Positions 1-6,053 of a stretch of 6,053 bases of DNA are shown here, piece after piece. Position numbers and translations under genes: made by a program. The notes beneath the pieces were generated by a model. The model was not told the origin of the DNA. It saw only the letters and a list, made by a program, of their open reading frames with translations, and did no database searches. The DNA is from Flavobacteriia bacterium (GTDB lineage: Bacteria; Bacteroidota; Bacteroidia; Flavobacteriales; Flavobacteriaceae): positions 1 through 6,053 of the forward strand of contig JAHBAN010000050.1 in NCBI GenBank assembly GCA_018500075.1. Reading direction: 5' to 3'. Position 1 is the stretch's first letter, and each line of letters starts with the position of its first letter.

Positions 1-1380
1 GAGGGGATGCTGTTTGCGGCCCTTCCGGGCAGCTTGGTGCATGGGGGCGAGTTTATCCAATACGCCTTGCGGATGGGCGCGCGGGCGATTCTCACCGACC
101 CTGCCGGTGCCGAGCTTGCGCAGGCCGAGCTTGCGGCCTCTGATGCGGCGCTGATTGTGTCGGAAAATCCGCGGCAGGTTCTGGCCTATACGGCGGCGCT
201 CTGGTTTGGCGCGCAGCCCGAGACCATGGTGGCTGTGACCGGCACAAACGGAAAGACGAGTGTGTCGAGCTTTGTGCGGATGATCTGGCAGGAGCTGGGC
301 CGCAGCGCGGTCAATCTTGGCACGACCGGGGTGGAGGGCGACTGGAGCGCGCCGCTTGCGCATACGACGCCGGAGCCGATCACCTTGCACCGCGCTCTGG
401 CGGCGGCCAGCGCGGCGGGGATCACGCACGCAGCGATGGAGGCGTCAAGCCACGGGCTTTCGCAATACCGGCTGGACGGGGTTCAGCTTGCGGCGGCGGG
501 ATTTACCAACTTTACGCAGGATCATCTGGATTATCACGCCAGTTTCGAGGCGTATTTTGCCGCCAAGGCCGCGCTGTTTGGGCGGGTTCTGAGCGATGAC
601 GGCGTCGCGGTGATCAATATCGACGATCCGCGCGGCCCCGAGATGGCCGCCATTGCGCAGGCGCGCGAGATTGAGGTGATCAGCGTGGGCCGTATGGCGG
701 GCGCCGATCTCCAGCTCACGGCGCAGCGTTTTCATGGCATGGGGCAGGAAGTCTTTTTCAAGCACAACGACCGTGGCTACCGCGCCGATCTTAAGCTGAT
801 GGGCGGGTTTCAGGCCGAGAATGTGCTTTTGGCGGCGGGTCTTGTGATTGCGGCGGGGGAAGATCCGCAGGCCGTCTTTGAAACGCTGGATCATATGCAA
901 ACCGTGCGCGGGCGGATGCAGCTTGCGGCGACGCGCGACAATGGTGCGACGGTTTTTGTGGATTATTCCCATACGCCCGATGCGATTGCCACGGCGCTGA
1001 AGGCGATGCGCCCGCATATTCCGGGGCGTATTATCGCGATCATCGGAGCCGGGGGCGACCGCGACACAAGCAAGCGGCCCCTGATGGGCGCGGCAGCGGC
1101 GGAGCACGCCGATATTGTGATTGTCACCGATGACAATCCGCGCTCCGAGGAGCCGGCCGACATCCGTGCGGCTGTGTTGCAGGGCTGTCCCGAGGCCTAT
1201 GAGGTGGGGGATCGCGCCGAGGCGATCTTGCGCGGCGTCGATCTGTTGCAGGCAGGGGATGCGCTTTTGATTGCGGGCAAGGGCCATGAGAGCGGCCAGA
1301 CCATAGGCGACACTGTGCTTCCGTTTGATGATGTGGAGCAGGCGAGCGTGGCGGTTGCGGCTTTGGAGGGCAGGATATGA
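1..1380 (+). CDS. murE: UDP-MurNAc-tripeptide synthetase MurE, 5'-truncated by window edge
   Basis: MurE is a cytoplasmic ATP-dependent ligase that adds the third residue to UDP-MurNAc-L-Ala-D-Glu. The frame is open from base 1 (codons GAG GGG ATG), and the first visible residues LFAALPG match the interior of the family's N-terminal domain. The ATG at 7 is therefore internal, and roughly 30-40 residues including the true start lie upstream. Numbering from that ATG, I see the P-loop GTNGKT (79-84), TTPEP (120-124), EASSHG (145-150), the NFTQDHLDYH stretch (168-177) and a following AAK whose lysine (187) fits the carbamylated lysine of Mur ligases. HTPD lies near 322-325, DNPR at 376-379 and GKGHE at 424-428. 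DNPR is the known signature for meso-diaminopimelate rather than lysine, so a Gram-negative-type peptide is expected. The TGA stop overlaps the murF start (ATGA). No defects are seen in the visible part. Confidence 0.97.
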   Translation, partial: EGMLFAALPGSLVHGGEFIQYALRMGARAILTDPAGAELAQAELAASDAALIVSENPRQVLAYTAALWFGAQPETMVAVTGTNGKTSVSSFVRMIWQELGRSAVNLGTTGVEGDWSAPLAHTTPEPITLHRALAAASAAGITHAAMEASSHGLSQYRLDGVQLAAAGFTNFTQDHLDYHASFEAYFAAKAALFGRVLSDDGVAVINIDDPRGPEMAAIAQAREIEVISVGRMAGADLQLTAQRFHGMGQEVFFKHNDRGYRADLKLMGGFQAENVLLAAGLVIAAGEDPQAVFETLDHMQTVRGRMQLAATRDNGATVFVDYSHTPDAIATALKAMRPHIPGRIIAIIGAGGDRDTSKRPLMGAAAAEHADIVIVTDDNPRSEEPADIRAAVLQGCPEAYEVGDRAEAILRGVDLLQAGDALLIAGKGHESGQTIGDTVLPFDDVEQASVAVAALEGRI

Positions 1381-2801
1381 AACCTCTCTGGACAGCCGCC
1401 CAAGCGGCAGAGGCCACGGGCGGACACACCGGCAGCGACTGGGCGGCGACGGGGGTGTCGATTGACACGCGCACGCTTGTTGCGGGAGATCTGTTTGTTG
1501 CGCTCAAGGCGGCGCGGGACGGGCATGAGTTTGTTGCGCAGGCTCTGGAAAAGGGCGCGGCGGCGGCGCTTGTCAGTCATGTGCCCGAAGGGCTGGAAGG
1601 CTCGGGCAAGCTCTTGCTTGTGGCTGATGTGCTTGCGGCGCTGGAAGATTTGGGCCGCGCGGCGCGGGCACGCAGCCACGCCAAGATCATCGGGGTGACG
1701 GGCAGCGCGGGCAAGACCTCGACCAAGGAGATGCTGCGCGTGATGCTGGCGGCGTCGGGGCGCTGCCATGCCGCCGAGGCAAGCTATAACAACCATTGGG
1801 GCGTGCCGCTCACATTGGCACGGATGCCGCTTGAGGCGGAGTTTGCCGTGATCGAGATCGGCATGAACCACCCCGGCGAGATTGCGCCTCTGGCGAAGAT
1901 GGCCGCGCCTCATGTTGTGATGATCACCACGGTTGCGGCGGCGCATATGGCGGCCTTCGAGACCATCGAGGGCATTGCACATGAGAAAGCCGCGATCATG
2001 GACGGGCTTGTGGCGGGCGGCACGGCGATCTGGAACGCCGATATTGCCACGGCACCTATTCTGGCGGCCAAATCGGCGCGCTGCGCGGGCCGGGGGCTGA
2101 CGTTTGGTGCGGCCTCCTCTGATTACCGGCTGGTGTCGACCCGGCTCAAAGACAATCTGACCATCGCCGAGGCCGAAGCCTTTGGCGCGGCGCTTGTGTA
2201 TAAAGTCGGCGCGGCGGGGCGGCATTTTGCCATGAACGGGCTGGGCGCGATTGCGGTTTGTGAGGCGGTCGGGATCGAGCGCGCTGTGGCGGCGGCCGAT
2301 CTGGCGCGGTGGGGGCCGCCGGCGGGACGCGGGCGGCGCGAGACTCTGGCGCTGGATGAGGTTGAGGATGACCATATCGAGCTGATTGATGATGCGTTCA
2401 ATGCCAACCCGGCGTCGCTTGAGGCGTCGCTACAGGTTTTGGCTGATAGTGCGCGCCCCGAGGGCAAAAGCCGCAAGATTGCCATTCTCGGCGATATGCT
2501 GGAGCTTGGTGTGAGCGAGGCGGCGGAGCACGCCCGCGTGGCGCGGCTGCCCAGCCTTGAAGCGCTTGATCTTGTGCATTGTGTCGGGCCGCTGATGCGC
2601 CACGCCTGGGAGGCGCTGCCGCCGGCGCAACAGGGCGAGTGGTTTGAAACGGCAGACGAGCTTGCCGCCAAAGTGCGCGGGTATTTGCGCGCGGGGGATA
2701 TTGTATTGGTGAAAGGCTCCAAAGGGATTGGCGTCAGCCGTGTGGTGAGCGCGATCCGGCAGGTGATGCGCCCGAAAACAGAGAGACGAGGAATAGAGTA
2801 A
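1377..2801 (+). CDS. murF: UDP-MurNAc-tripeptide--D-Ala-D-Ala ligase MurF
   Basis: MurF adds the D-Ala-D-Ala dipeptide to UDP-MurNAc-tripeptide with ATP in the cytoplasm, completing the pentapeptide precursor. The 474-residue product is of normal family length. Visible motifs are the SIDTR and GDLFVAL stretch of the N-terminal UDP-substrate domain (28-43), P-loop GSAGKT (109-114), YNNHWGVPLTL (137-147), IGMNHPGEIA (161-170), AAAH (187-190), DDAFNANP (338-345), LGDMLELG (371-378) and VKGSKG near 450 in the C-terminal domain. The start ATG at 1377 is supported by GGAGGG at 1365-1370, six bases upstream, and by the 4-base ATGA overlap with murE, which suggests translational coupling. NHPGE replaces the NHQGE of E. 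coli, an ordinary variant as far as I know. The gene ends in TAA immediately before the mraY start. Confidence 0.97.
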   Translation: MKPLWTAAQAAEATGGHTGSDWAATGVSIDTRTLVAGDLFVALKAARDGHEFVAQALEKGAAAALVSHVPEGLEGSGKLLLVADVLAALEDLGRAARARSHAKIIGVTGSAGKTSTKEMLRVMLAASGRCHAAEASYNNHWGVPLTLARMPLEAEFAVIEIGMNHPGEIAPLAKMAAPHVVMITTVAAAHMAAFETIEGIAHEKAAIMDGLVAGGTAIWNADIATAPILAAKSARCAGRGLTFGAASSDYRLVSTRLKDNLTIAEAEAFGAALVYKVGAAGRHFAMNGLGAIAVCEAVGIERAVAAADLARWGPPAGRGRRETLALDEVEDDHIELIDDAFNANPASLEASLQVLADSARPEGKSRKIAILGDMLELGVSEAAEHARVARLPSLEALDLVHCVGPLMRHAWEALPPAQQGEWFETADELAAKVRGYLRAGDIVLVKGSKGIGVSRVVSAIRQVMRPKTERRGIE

Positions 2802-3884
2802 ATGCTTTACTGGCTTACGGCACTGTCCGATGGGGGCGATTTTTTCAACCTGTTCAGGTATATCACCTTCCGCGCCGGGGGGGCGTTTCTCACAGCGCTT
2901 TTGTTCGGCTTTGTCTTTGGGCCGCCTTTGATCAATGTGTTGCGCCGCCGTCAGGGCAAGGGCCAGCCCATCCGCGATGATGGCCCCGAGGGGCATCTGG
3001 CCAAGGCCGGCACACCGACGATGGGGGGATTGCTGATTGTCGGGGCGCTATTAAGCTCGACCCTGCTTTGGGCGCGGCTCGACAACCCGTTTATCTGGAT
3101 TGTGCTGTTTGTGACTGTCGGCTTTGCGACGATCGGTTTTGCCGATGATTATGCCAAGGTGAGCAAGCAGACCACCGCGGGCGTTTCGGGGCGGGTGCGC
3201 ATGGCGCTTGGCTTGCTGATCAGCGCGATTGCGGGCTTTTGGGCGGCGCTTTATCATCCGGAGGCCTTGCAATACCAACTGGCGCTGCCTGTGTTCAAGA
3301 ACACGCTGATCAACCTTGGCTATCTCTTTGTGCCGTTTTCCATGATTGTGATTGTGGGGGCTGCGAATGCTGTGAACCTCACCGACGGGCTGGACGGCCT
3401 CGCCATCATGCCTGTGATGATCGCGGCGGGCACGCTTGGGGTGATTGCTTATGCGGTCGGGCGGGTCGACTTTACCGAGTATCTGGATGTGCATTATGTG
3501 CCCGGAACCGGCGAGATCCTGATTTTTACCGCCGGTATTTTTGGCGGGGGGCTTGGCTTTTTGTGGTATAATGCGCCGCCTGCGGCTGTGTTTATGGGCG
3601 ACACCGGCTCGCTGGCTTTGGGCGGGGCTTTGGGCGCGATTGCGGTGAGCACAAAGCACGAGATCGTGCTCGCGATTGTTGGCGGTCTCTTCGTTGTTGA
3701 GGCGCTTTCGGTGATCATTCAGGTGCTATACTTCAAGCGCACCGGCAAGCGCGTTTTTCTGATGGCACCGATCCATCACCACTATGAAAAGAAGGGCTGG
3801 GCGGAGCCGCAAATCGTGATCCGCTTCTGGATCATCTCGCTCATTCTGGCGCTGATCGGCCTTGCCACGCTTAAACTTCGTTAA
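2802..3884 (+). CDS. mraY: Phospho-N-acetylmuramoyl-pentapeptide transferase MraY
   Basis: MraY is an inner-membrane enzyme that transfers phospho-MurNAc-pentapeptide from UDP to undecaprenyl phosphate, giving lipid I. The product is 360 residues, the same length as E. coli MraY, and is built from many hydrophobic segments, consistent with the family's ten transmembrane helices. Diagnostic motifs are RDDGPEGHLAKAGTPTMGG (58-76), FADDYAK with the aspartate pair D115/D116, NLTDGLDGL (192-200), FMGDTGS with D267, and APIHHHYE carrying the histidine triad (325-327). These are the known metal and substrate-binding positions of the family, and all are intact. The ATG directly follows the murF TAA. 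A purine-rich GAGGA ending at 2792, about nine bases upstream, lies inside the end of murF and supports this start. The hydrophobic C-terminus ends LKLR. Confidence 0.98.
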   Translation: MLYWLTALSDGGDFFNLFRYITFRAGGAFLTALLFGFVFGPPLINVLRRRQGKGQPIRDDGPEGHLAKAGTPTMGGLLIVGALLSSTLLWARLDNPFIWIVLFVTVGFATIGFADDYAKVSKQTTAGVSGRVRMALGLLISAIAGFWAALYHPEALQYQLALPVFKNTLINLGYLFVPFSMIVIVGAANAVNLTDGLDGLAIMPVMIAAGTLGVIAYAVGRVDFTEYLDVHYVPGTGEILIFTAGIFGGGLGFLWYNAPPAAVFMGDTGSLALGGALGAIAVSTKHEIVLAIVGGLFVVEALSVIIQVLYFKRTGKRVFLMAPIHHHYEKKGWAEPQIVIRFWIISLILALIGLATLKLR

Positions 3885-3923
3885 CAACGCGCCCCCTCCT
3901 GAGGCGCACCAAAGGGGAAACAG
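3885..3923 (+). promoter_or_regulatory. mraY-murD spacer with short hairpin and murD ribosome binding site
   Basis: This 39-base spacer is the only real gap in the mur operon. GCGCC (3889-3893) can pair with GGCGC (3903-3907) around a 9-base loop. No U-run follows, so I do not read it as a terminator. AAGGGGA (3912-3918) sits six bases before the murD ATG and is a good Shine-Dalgarno sequence. murD is therefore probably still part of the same transcript, with independent ribosome loading. A processing or stability role for the hairpin is speculation. Confidence 0.5.
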
Positions 3924-5321
3924 ATGATTCCAGTTGCCGGATATGCGGGCCAAACCGTAGGCGTTCTGGGCCTTGGGCGCAGCGGTCTGTCTGCGGCGCG
4001 CAGCCTGCGCGCGGGCGGGGCCGAAGCGCTCTGTTGGGATGACAACCCCGAGGCGCGGGGACGGGCCGAGGCCGAGGGCTTTGACTGTCTTGATCTGGGC
4101 GCAGAGGCGGTGATGGGCCGCCTGTCGGCGCTTGTGGTCAGCCCCGGGATTGCGCATCTTTACCCTGCGCCGAACCGGATTGTTGCCGCGGCGCTTCTGG
4201 CGGGCGTGCCTGTGGACAATGACATCGGGCTGTTTTTTGCCTCGCTTGGGTCTGGGAGCTGGGCCGAGCTGGATGTGCCGCCCCGCGTTGTGGCTGTGAC
4301 CGGCTCGAACGGGAAATCGACCACCTCGGCGCTGATTGCCCATCTGATCGAGGCGGCGGGCCGGAGTGCGCAGCTTGCGGGCAATATAGGGCGCGGGGTT
4401 CTGGACATAGACGAGCCGGTGTCGGGCGATGTGATTGTGCTGGAACTCAGCTCCTATCAGACCGAGCTGGCGCGGGCGCTGACCCCTGATATTGCGGTAT
4501 TTACCAATCTCTCGGCGGACCATCTGGACCGCCATCACGGGATGGGCGGGTATTTTGCGGCCAAGCGGCGGCTTTTTGCGGAGGGCGGGCCGGACCGCGC
4601 CGTGATTGGTGTGGATGAAAACGAGGGGCTGTTTCTGGACAACCAGCTCTCGGCGGGGCAGGGCGACGACCGGGTGATCCGGATTTCTGTGGAGCGCAAG
4701 CTCACAGGGCACGGCTGGAACGTCTATGCCAGGAAGGGCTTTCTGGCCGAGTGGCGCAAGGGGCGGCAAGTGGCCTCGATTGATTTGCGCGCGATCAAGG
4801 GGCTGCCCGGCGCGCACAACCACCAGAACGCCTGTGCGGCCTATGCTGTGTGTCGCGCGCTCGGAATTGCGCCGCGCGAGATCGAACGCGGGTTTCACAG
4901 CTTCAAGGGCTTGCCGCACCGCTCCCAAGTGATTGCCGAGGCGGGCGGCGTGTCTTATGTCAACGACAGCAAGGCGACCAATGTGGACGCGGCCCGGAAG
5001 GCTTTGGGCGCGTTCCAAAACATCCGCTGGATTTGTGGCGGGCTGGAGAAAGAGGGCGGCTTGGGCGGGCTGTCCGGGGCGCTTGGGGCGGTCCGGAAGG
5101 CCTATGTGATTGGCCGTGAGGCGGCGCAGTTTGCGATGCAGCTGCCCGGTGTTGAGGCCGAGGTCTGCACGACGATGGCGCGGGCGGTCGAGGCGGCGAT
5201 GGCGGAGGCCGAGGCGGGCGATGTCGTCTTGCTGGCGCCAGCGGCGGCGAGCTTTGATCAGTATGACAGCTTTGAGAAACGCGGCGAGGACTTTTGCCAA
5301 GAGGTGTTGAAGCGTCTTTGA
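3924..5321 (+). CDS. murD: UDP-N-acetylmuramoyl-L-alanine--D-glutamate ligase MurD
   Basis: MurD is the cytoplasmic ATP-dependent ligase adding D-glutamate to UDP-MurNAc-L-Ala, two steps before MurF in the pathway. The 465 residues fit the family. The N-terminal Rossmann-like domain shows VGVLGLGRSG (12-21) and SPGI (73-76). The central ATPase domain has P-loop GSNGKST (127-133), AGNIG (152-156), ELSSYQ (174-179), NLSADHLDRH (195-204), a following AAK with K214 as the likely carbamylated lysine, and HNHQN (298-302). The C-terminal domain has HRSQ (332-335), NDSKATN (347-353), LAPAAASFDQY (437-447) and FEKRG (450-454), the usual MurD ending. The ATG at 3924 is preceded by a strong Shine-Dalgarno sequence, and the N-terminus aligns with the family, so the start is secure. 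No internal damage is seen. A stem-loop begins within four bases of the stop. Confidence 0.97.
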   Translation: MIPVAGYAGQTVGVLGLGRSGLSAARSLRAGGAEALCWDDNPEARGRAEAEGFDCLDLGAEAVMGRLSALVVSPGIAHLYPAPNRIVAAALLAGVPVDNDIGLFFASLGSGSWAELDVPPRVVAVTGSNGKSTTSALIAHLIEAAGRSAQLAGNIGRGVLDIDEPVSGDVIVLELSSYQTELARALTPDIAVFTNLSADHLDRHHGMGGYFAAKRRLFAEGGPDRAVIGVDENEGLFLDNQLSAGQGDDRVIRISVERKLTGHGWNVYARKGFLAEWRKGRQVASIDLRAIKGLPGAHNHQNACAAYAVCRALGIAPREIERGFHSFKGLPHRSQVIAEAGGVSYVNDSKATNVDAARKALGAFQNIRWICGGLEKEGGLGGLSGALGAVRKAYVIGREAAQFAMQLPGVEAEVCTTMARAVEAAMAEAEAGDVVLLAPAAASFDQYDSFEKRGEDFCQEVLKRL

Positions 5322-5324
5322 GGG

Positions 5325-5351
5325 GTCGAATTTGGCTTCGCCAAATCCGAC
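5325..5351 (+). terminator. Stem-loop directly after murD, candidate transcript end
   Basis: Bases 5325-5336 pair with 5340-5351 around a TTC loop: GTCG/CGAC outside and ATTTGGC/GCCAAAT inside, with one mismatch (5329/5347). This is a 12-bp stem starting four bases past the murD stop. The downstream tract (TTTGGT) is only weakly T-rich, so the hairpin is an imperfect intrinsic terminator. It probably works together with the GC-rich hairpins that follow. It could equally be a 3'-end stabilising structure. Confidence 0.55.
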
Positions 5352-5355
5352 TTTG

Positions 5356-5405
5356 GTGGGGGCCAGCCCCCACACGCAGGTTTATGTGGGGGCCAGCCCC
5401 CACAC
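5356..5405. repeat. Two tandem GC-rich hairpins, 30-bp period
   Basis: The same 20-base unit occurs at 5356-5375 and at 5386-5405, separated by 10 bases. Each unit is itself a hairpin, GTGGGGG-CCAG-CCCCCAC; in the second copy the stem extends by one further base pair. Being self-complementary, the hairpins read alike from both strands, so they could stop transcription arriving from murD and also from the minus strand. The perfect repetition suggests duplication of one terminator unit or, less likely, selection for a stronger stop. Confidence 0.7.
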
Positions 5406-5437
5406 CCCCGGGATATTTATGGAAAGAGGAAGCAGGC
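5406..5437. repeat. Tail resembling a dispersed Rhodobacterales intergenic element
   Basis: After the second hairpin comes CCCCGGGATATTTATGG, then a purine-rich AAAGAGGAAG stretch. From memory, Rhodobacterales genomes carry many intergenic copies of a GGGGG-CCAGCCCCC hairpin followed by CCCCGGGAGTATTT and GAAAAGA/GGAAG-like sequence, usually at gene ends. This stretch matches that pattern. The family assignment is recall only. What the sequence itself shows is the C-run, the short AT block and the purine tail next to the hairpins. Confidence 0.4.
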
Positions 5438-5440
5438 GGC

Positions 5441-5695
5441 TCAGCGACAGATAGTTTGTGTTGTGGCGTGTTCGGCGCGCGCGGGCGGTAAGAGGCGCTC
5501 GCGGCAGGCGAGGCGGGGGCGGGATTTGCGCTGAAATGTGACCGAGCCGGCGCGCGCGCCATTGTGCAGGCGGGTGAGCAGGGCCGTTTCGCCCAGAGAG
5601 AGCGGGCGGCCACAGGCGGCGAGGGCACGGCACAGGGCGAAGGCATTGGGCGCGAGGGATCATGCGCGCAACTGGCGGGAGATCCGGGCGTGCAT
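5441..5695 (-). pseudogene. Degenerate minus-strand reading frame, unknown product
   Basis: On the minus strand one frame looks more protein-like than the others. It is open for 73 codons from just after a TGA at 5662-5660 down to a TGA at 5443-5441, with mostly C or G in third positions and a mixed composition including ALCRALAACG, LSLGETALLTRLHNGARAG and VTFQRKSRPR. The same frame continues upstream of the 5662 stop to an ATG at 5695 (11 codons, MHARISRQLRA), so one stop codon interrupts a longer frame. The 73-codon part has no ATG, and no clear ribosome binding site was found. I do not recognise the product. It may be the decayed end of a gene convergent with murD, or a chance open frame in GC-rich DNA. 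Bases 5696-5777 upstream show nothing I can name. Confidence 0.22.
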
Positions 5696-5777
5696 CGCCC
5701 GCGCAGCTTGGGGCTTGGGTTTTACTTTCGGGAAAGGGGGCGAACGGGGCGTGCGGGCTGAGGCGCTGGAGAGGCGT

Positions 5778-5798
5778 GGTGCGCTGTGAATGCGCACC
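5778..5798. repeat. REP-like hairpin GGTGCGC/GCGCACC
   Basis: GGTGCGC (5778-5784) pairs perfectly with GCGCACC (5792-5798) around a 7-base loop. Short palindromes built on GGGTGCGC/GCGCACCC are, from general knowledge, common as dispersed intergenic repeats in many proteobacteria. Read on the minus strand, the hairpin starts 22 bases after the stop of the parE-like tail, the usual place for a terminator. Its GCGCACC half is also the outermost part of the large inverted repeat, and the matching GGGTGCGC recurs at the right edge of the window (6046-6053). Confidence 0.55.
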
Positions 5799-5820
5799 CT
5801 AGAGTGGGGCGTGGCGCGCT

Positions 5821-5919
5821 TTACACATCCAGCTCCTCAACAAACCGCGCGTTTTGGGGGATATACTGGAAGCGCAGTTCGGGTTTTTTGCCCATGAGCC
5901 GTTCCACGAGGTCGCCGGT
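5821..5919 (-). pseudogene. parE: parE 3'-end fragment, left copy
   Basis: Read on the minus strand from 5919 to the TAA at 5823-5821, this encodes a 32-residue tail beginning TGDLVERLMGKK, continuing PELRFQYIPQNARF and ending VEELDV. The LMG...R...I..NA....LDV pattern is the known C-terminal end of type IIA topoisomerase B subunits. The KKPE wording fits alphaproteobacterial ParE (topoisomerase IV) better than GyrB, whose end usually reads LMGD..EPRR. Upstream on this strand the frame stays open to an ATG at 6036. That part is only the antisense of the other arm, so the catalytic ATPase and TOPRIM regions (roughly 600 residues) are absent. This copy keeps the family-like residues best. It is probably a non-functional fragment, with an intact parE expected elsewhere in the genome. 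Confidence 0.7.
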
Positions 5920-5925
5920 TTGTAA

Positions 5926-6024
5926 ACGGGCGTCCTCGTGGAACGGCCCATGGGCAAAAAACCCGAACTGCGCTTCCAGTATGTTTTCGACAAAGCGCTG
6001 TTTGTTGAGGAGCTGGATGAGTAA
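5926..6024 (+). pseudogene. parE: parE 3'-end fragment, right copy, diverged
   Basis: On the plus strand, right after an in-frame TAA at 5923-5925, a frame reads TGVLVERPMGKK, PELRFQYVFDKALF and VEELDE, then TAA (6022-6024). It is the mirror copy of the left arm's parE tail. Compared with that copy, D became V, L became P, the six residues IPQNAR became VFDKAL, and the final V became E. These changes fall at positions conserved in the left copy, which suggests this copy is under less constraint or came through a different route. Possible starts are an ATG at 5950 or a GTG at 5938, giving only about 24-28 residues. I see no ribosome binding site, so translation is doubtful. Confidence 0.62.
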
Positions 6025-6053
6025 AACGCGCCACACACCAATCCAGGGTGCGC

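Larger units (their letters stand above)
5792..6053. repeat. Large imperfect inverted repeat, 131-nt arms, almost no spacer
   Basis: Pairing base by base around the axis between 5922 and 5923, positions 5792-5922 match the reverse complement of 5923-6053 at 113 of 131 pairs, with no insertion or deletion. The longest perfect run is 34 pairs (5863-5896 with 5949-5982). Mismatches cluster where 5846-5862 faces 5983-5999 (8 of 17 pairs). The right arm runs into the window edge, so the repeat may be longer. Each arm contains the end of a parE-like gene, its stop codon and the following GC-rich sequence. This looks like an inverted duplication of a gene end, not a simple terminator. Confidence 0.93.

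Noticed and set aside
7..9. ATG at 7 as the murE start codon
   Set aside because: The frame is open from base 1, and the residues there correspond to the interior of the MurE N-terminal domain, so the true start lies upstream of the window.
109..135. Direct repeat of GCCGAGCTTGCG inside murE
   Set aside because: Two 12-base copies encode AELA in an Ala-rich helix of the protein; ordinary coding redundancy explains it.
445..1287. 280-codon minus-strand open frame inside murE
   Set aside because: Antisense to conserved MurE motifs, no family resemblance, no sensible ribosome binding site.
1197..2375. 392-codon minus-strand open frame across murE end and murF
   Set aside because: Antisense shadow with Arg/His/Pro-rich low-complexity translation and no motif; it spans two intact mur genes on the other strand.
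3726..5375. 549-codon minus-strand open frame covering all of murD
   Set aside because: It is antisense to a fully motif-bearing murD, and its translation is rich in R, P, H and G with no recognisable domain. Long antisense frames are common in GC-rich genes with this codon bias.
5538..5789. 83-codon plus-strand ORF after murD
   Set aside because: Arg/Ala/Gly-rich composition typical of an off-frame reading of GC-rich DNA, no ribosome binding site and no recognisable motif.
5821..6036. 71-residue minus-strand ORF as a genuine small gene
   Set aside because: Its C-terminal half is a parE tail and its N-terminal half is only the antisense of the opposite palindrome arm, so the ORF is a by-product of the inverted repeat.

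Overview
The window is GC-rich bacterial DNA. Its first 5.3 kb is a run of plus-strand peptidoglycan-precursor genes from the division and cell wall (dcw) cluster: murE (5' end cut off by the window), murF, mraY and murD. The protein sequences look alphaproteobacterial. The terminator-like repeats after murD resemble intergenic repeats I recall from Rhodobacterales (Roseobacter/Rhodobacter-type) genomes. That placement is inferred from recall, not from a search.

Layout: 1-1380 murE (C-terminal ~459 codons), overlapping murF (1377-2801) by ATGA; mraY (2802-3884) starts on the base after the murF stop; a 39-bp gap with a short hairpin and a good ribosome binding site leads to murD (3924-5321). 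Together they cover meso-diaminopimelate addition to UDP-MurNAc-L-Ala-D-Glu (MurE), D-Ala-D-Ala addition (MurF), transfer of phospho-MurNAc-pentapeptide to undecaprenyl phosphate to make lipid I (MraY), and the earlier D-Glu addition (MurD). The tight packing implies one transcript reading left to right.

From 5322 to the end (about 730 bp) there is no intact gene. In order, this part holds a stem-loop right after the murD stop, two tandem GC-rich hairpins with a 30-bp period, a tail that looks like a dispersed Rhodobacterales intergenic element, a degenerate minus-strand reading frame of unknown identity, a short REP-like hairpin, and a large inverted repeat from 5792 to the window end.

The inverted repeat is the most unusual feature. 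It is symmetric about 5922/5923, has two 131-nt arms, no indels and 18 mismatched pairs. Each arm carries the last ~33 codons and stop of what looks like a topoisomerase IV subunit B (parE) gene, plus the sequence after that stop. The two parE tails are head-to-head, and neither is joined to the rest of parE. ftsW, which often follows murD, is not present in the window.
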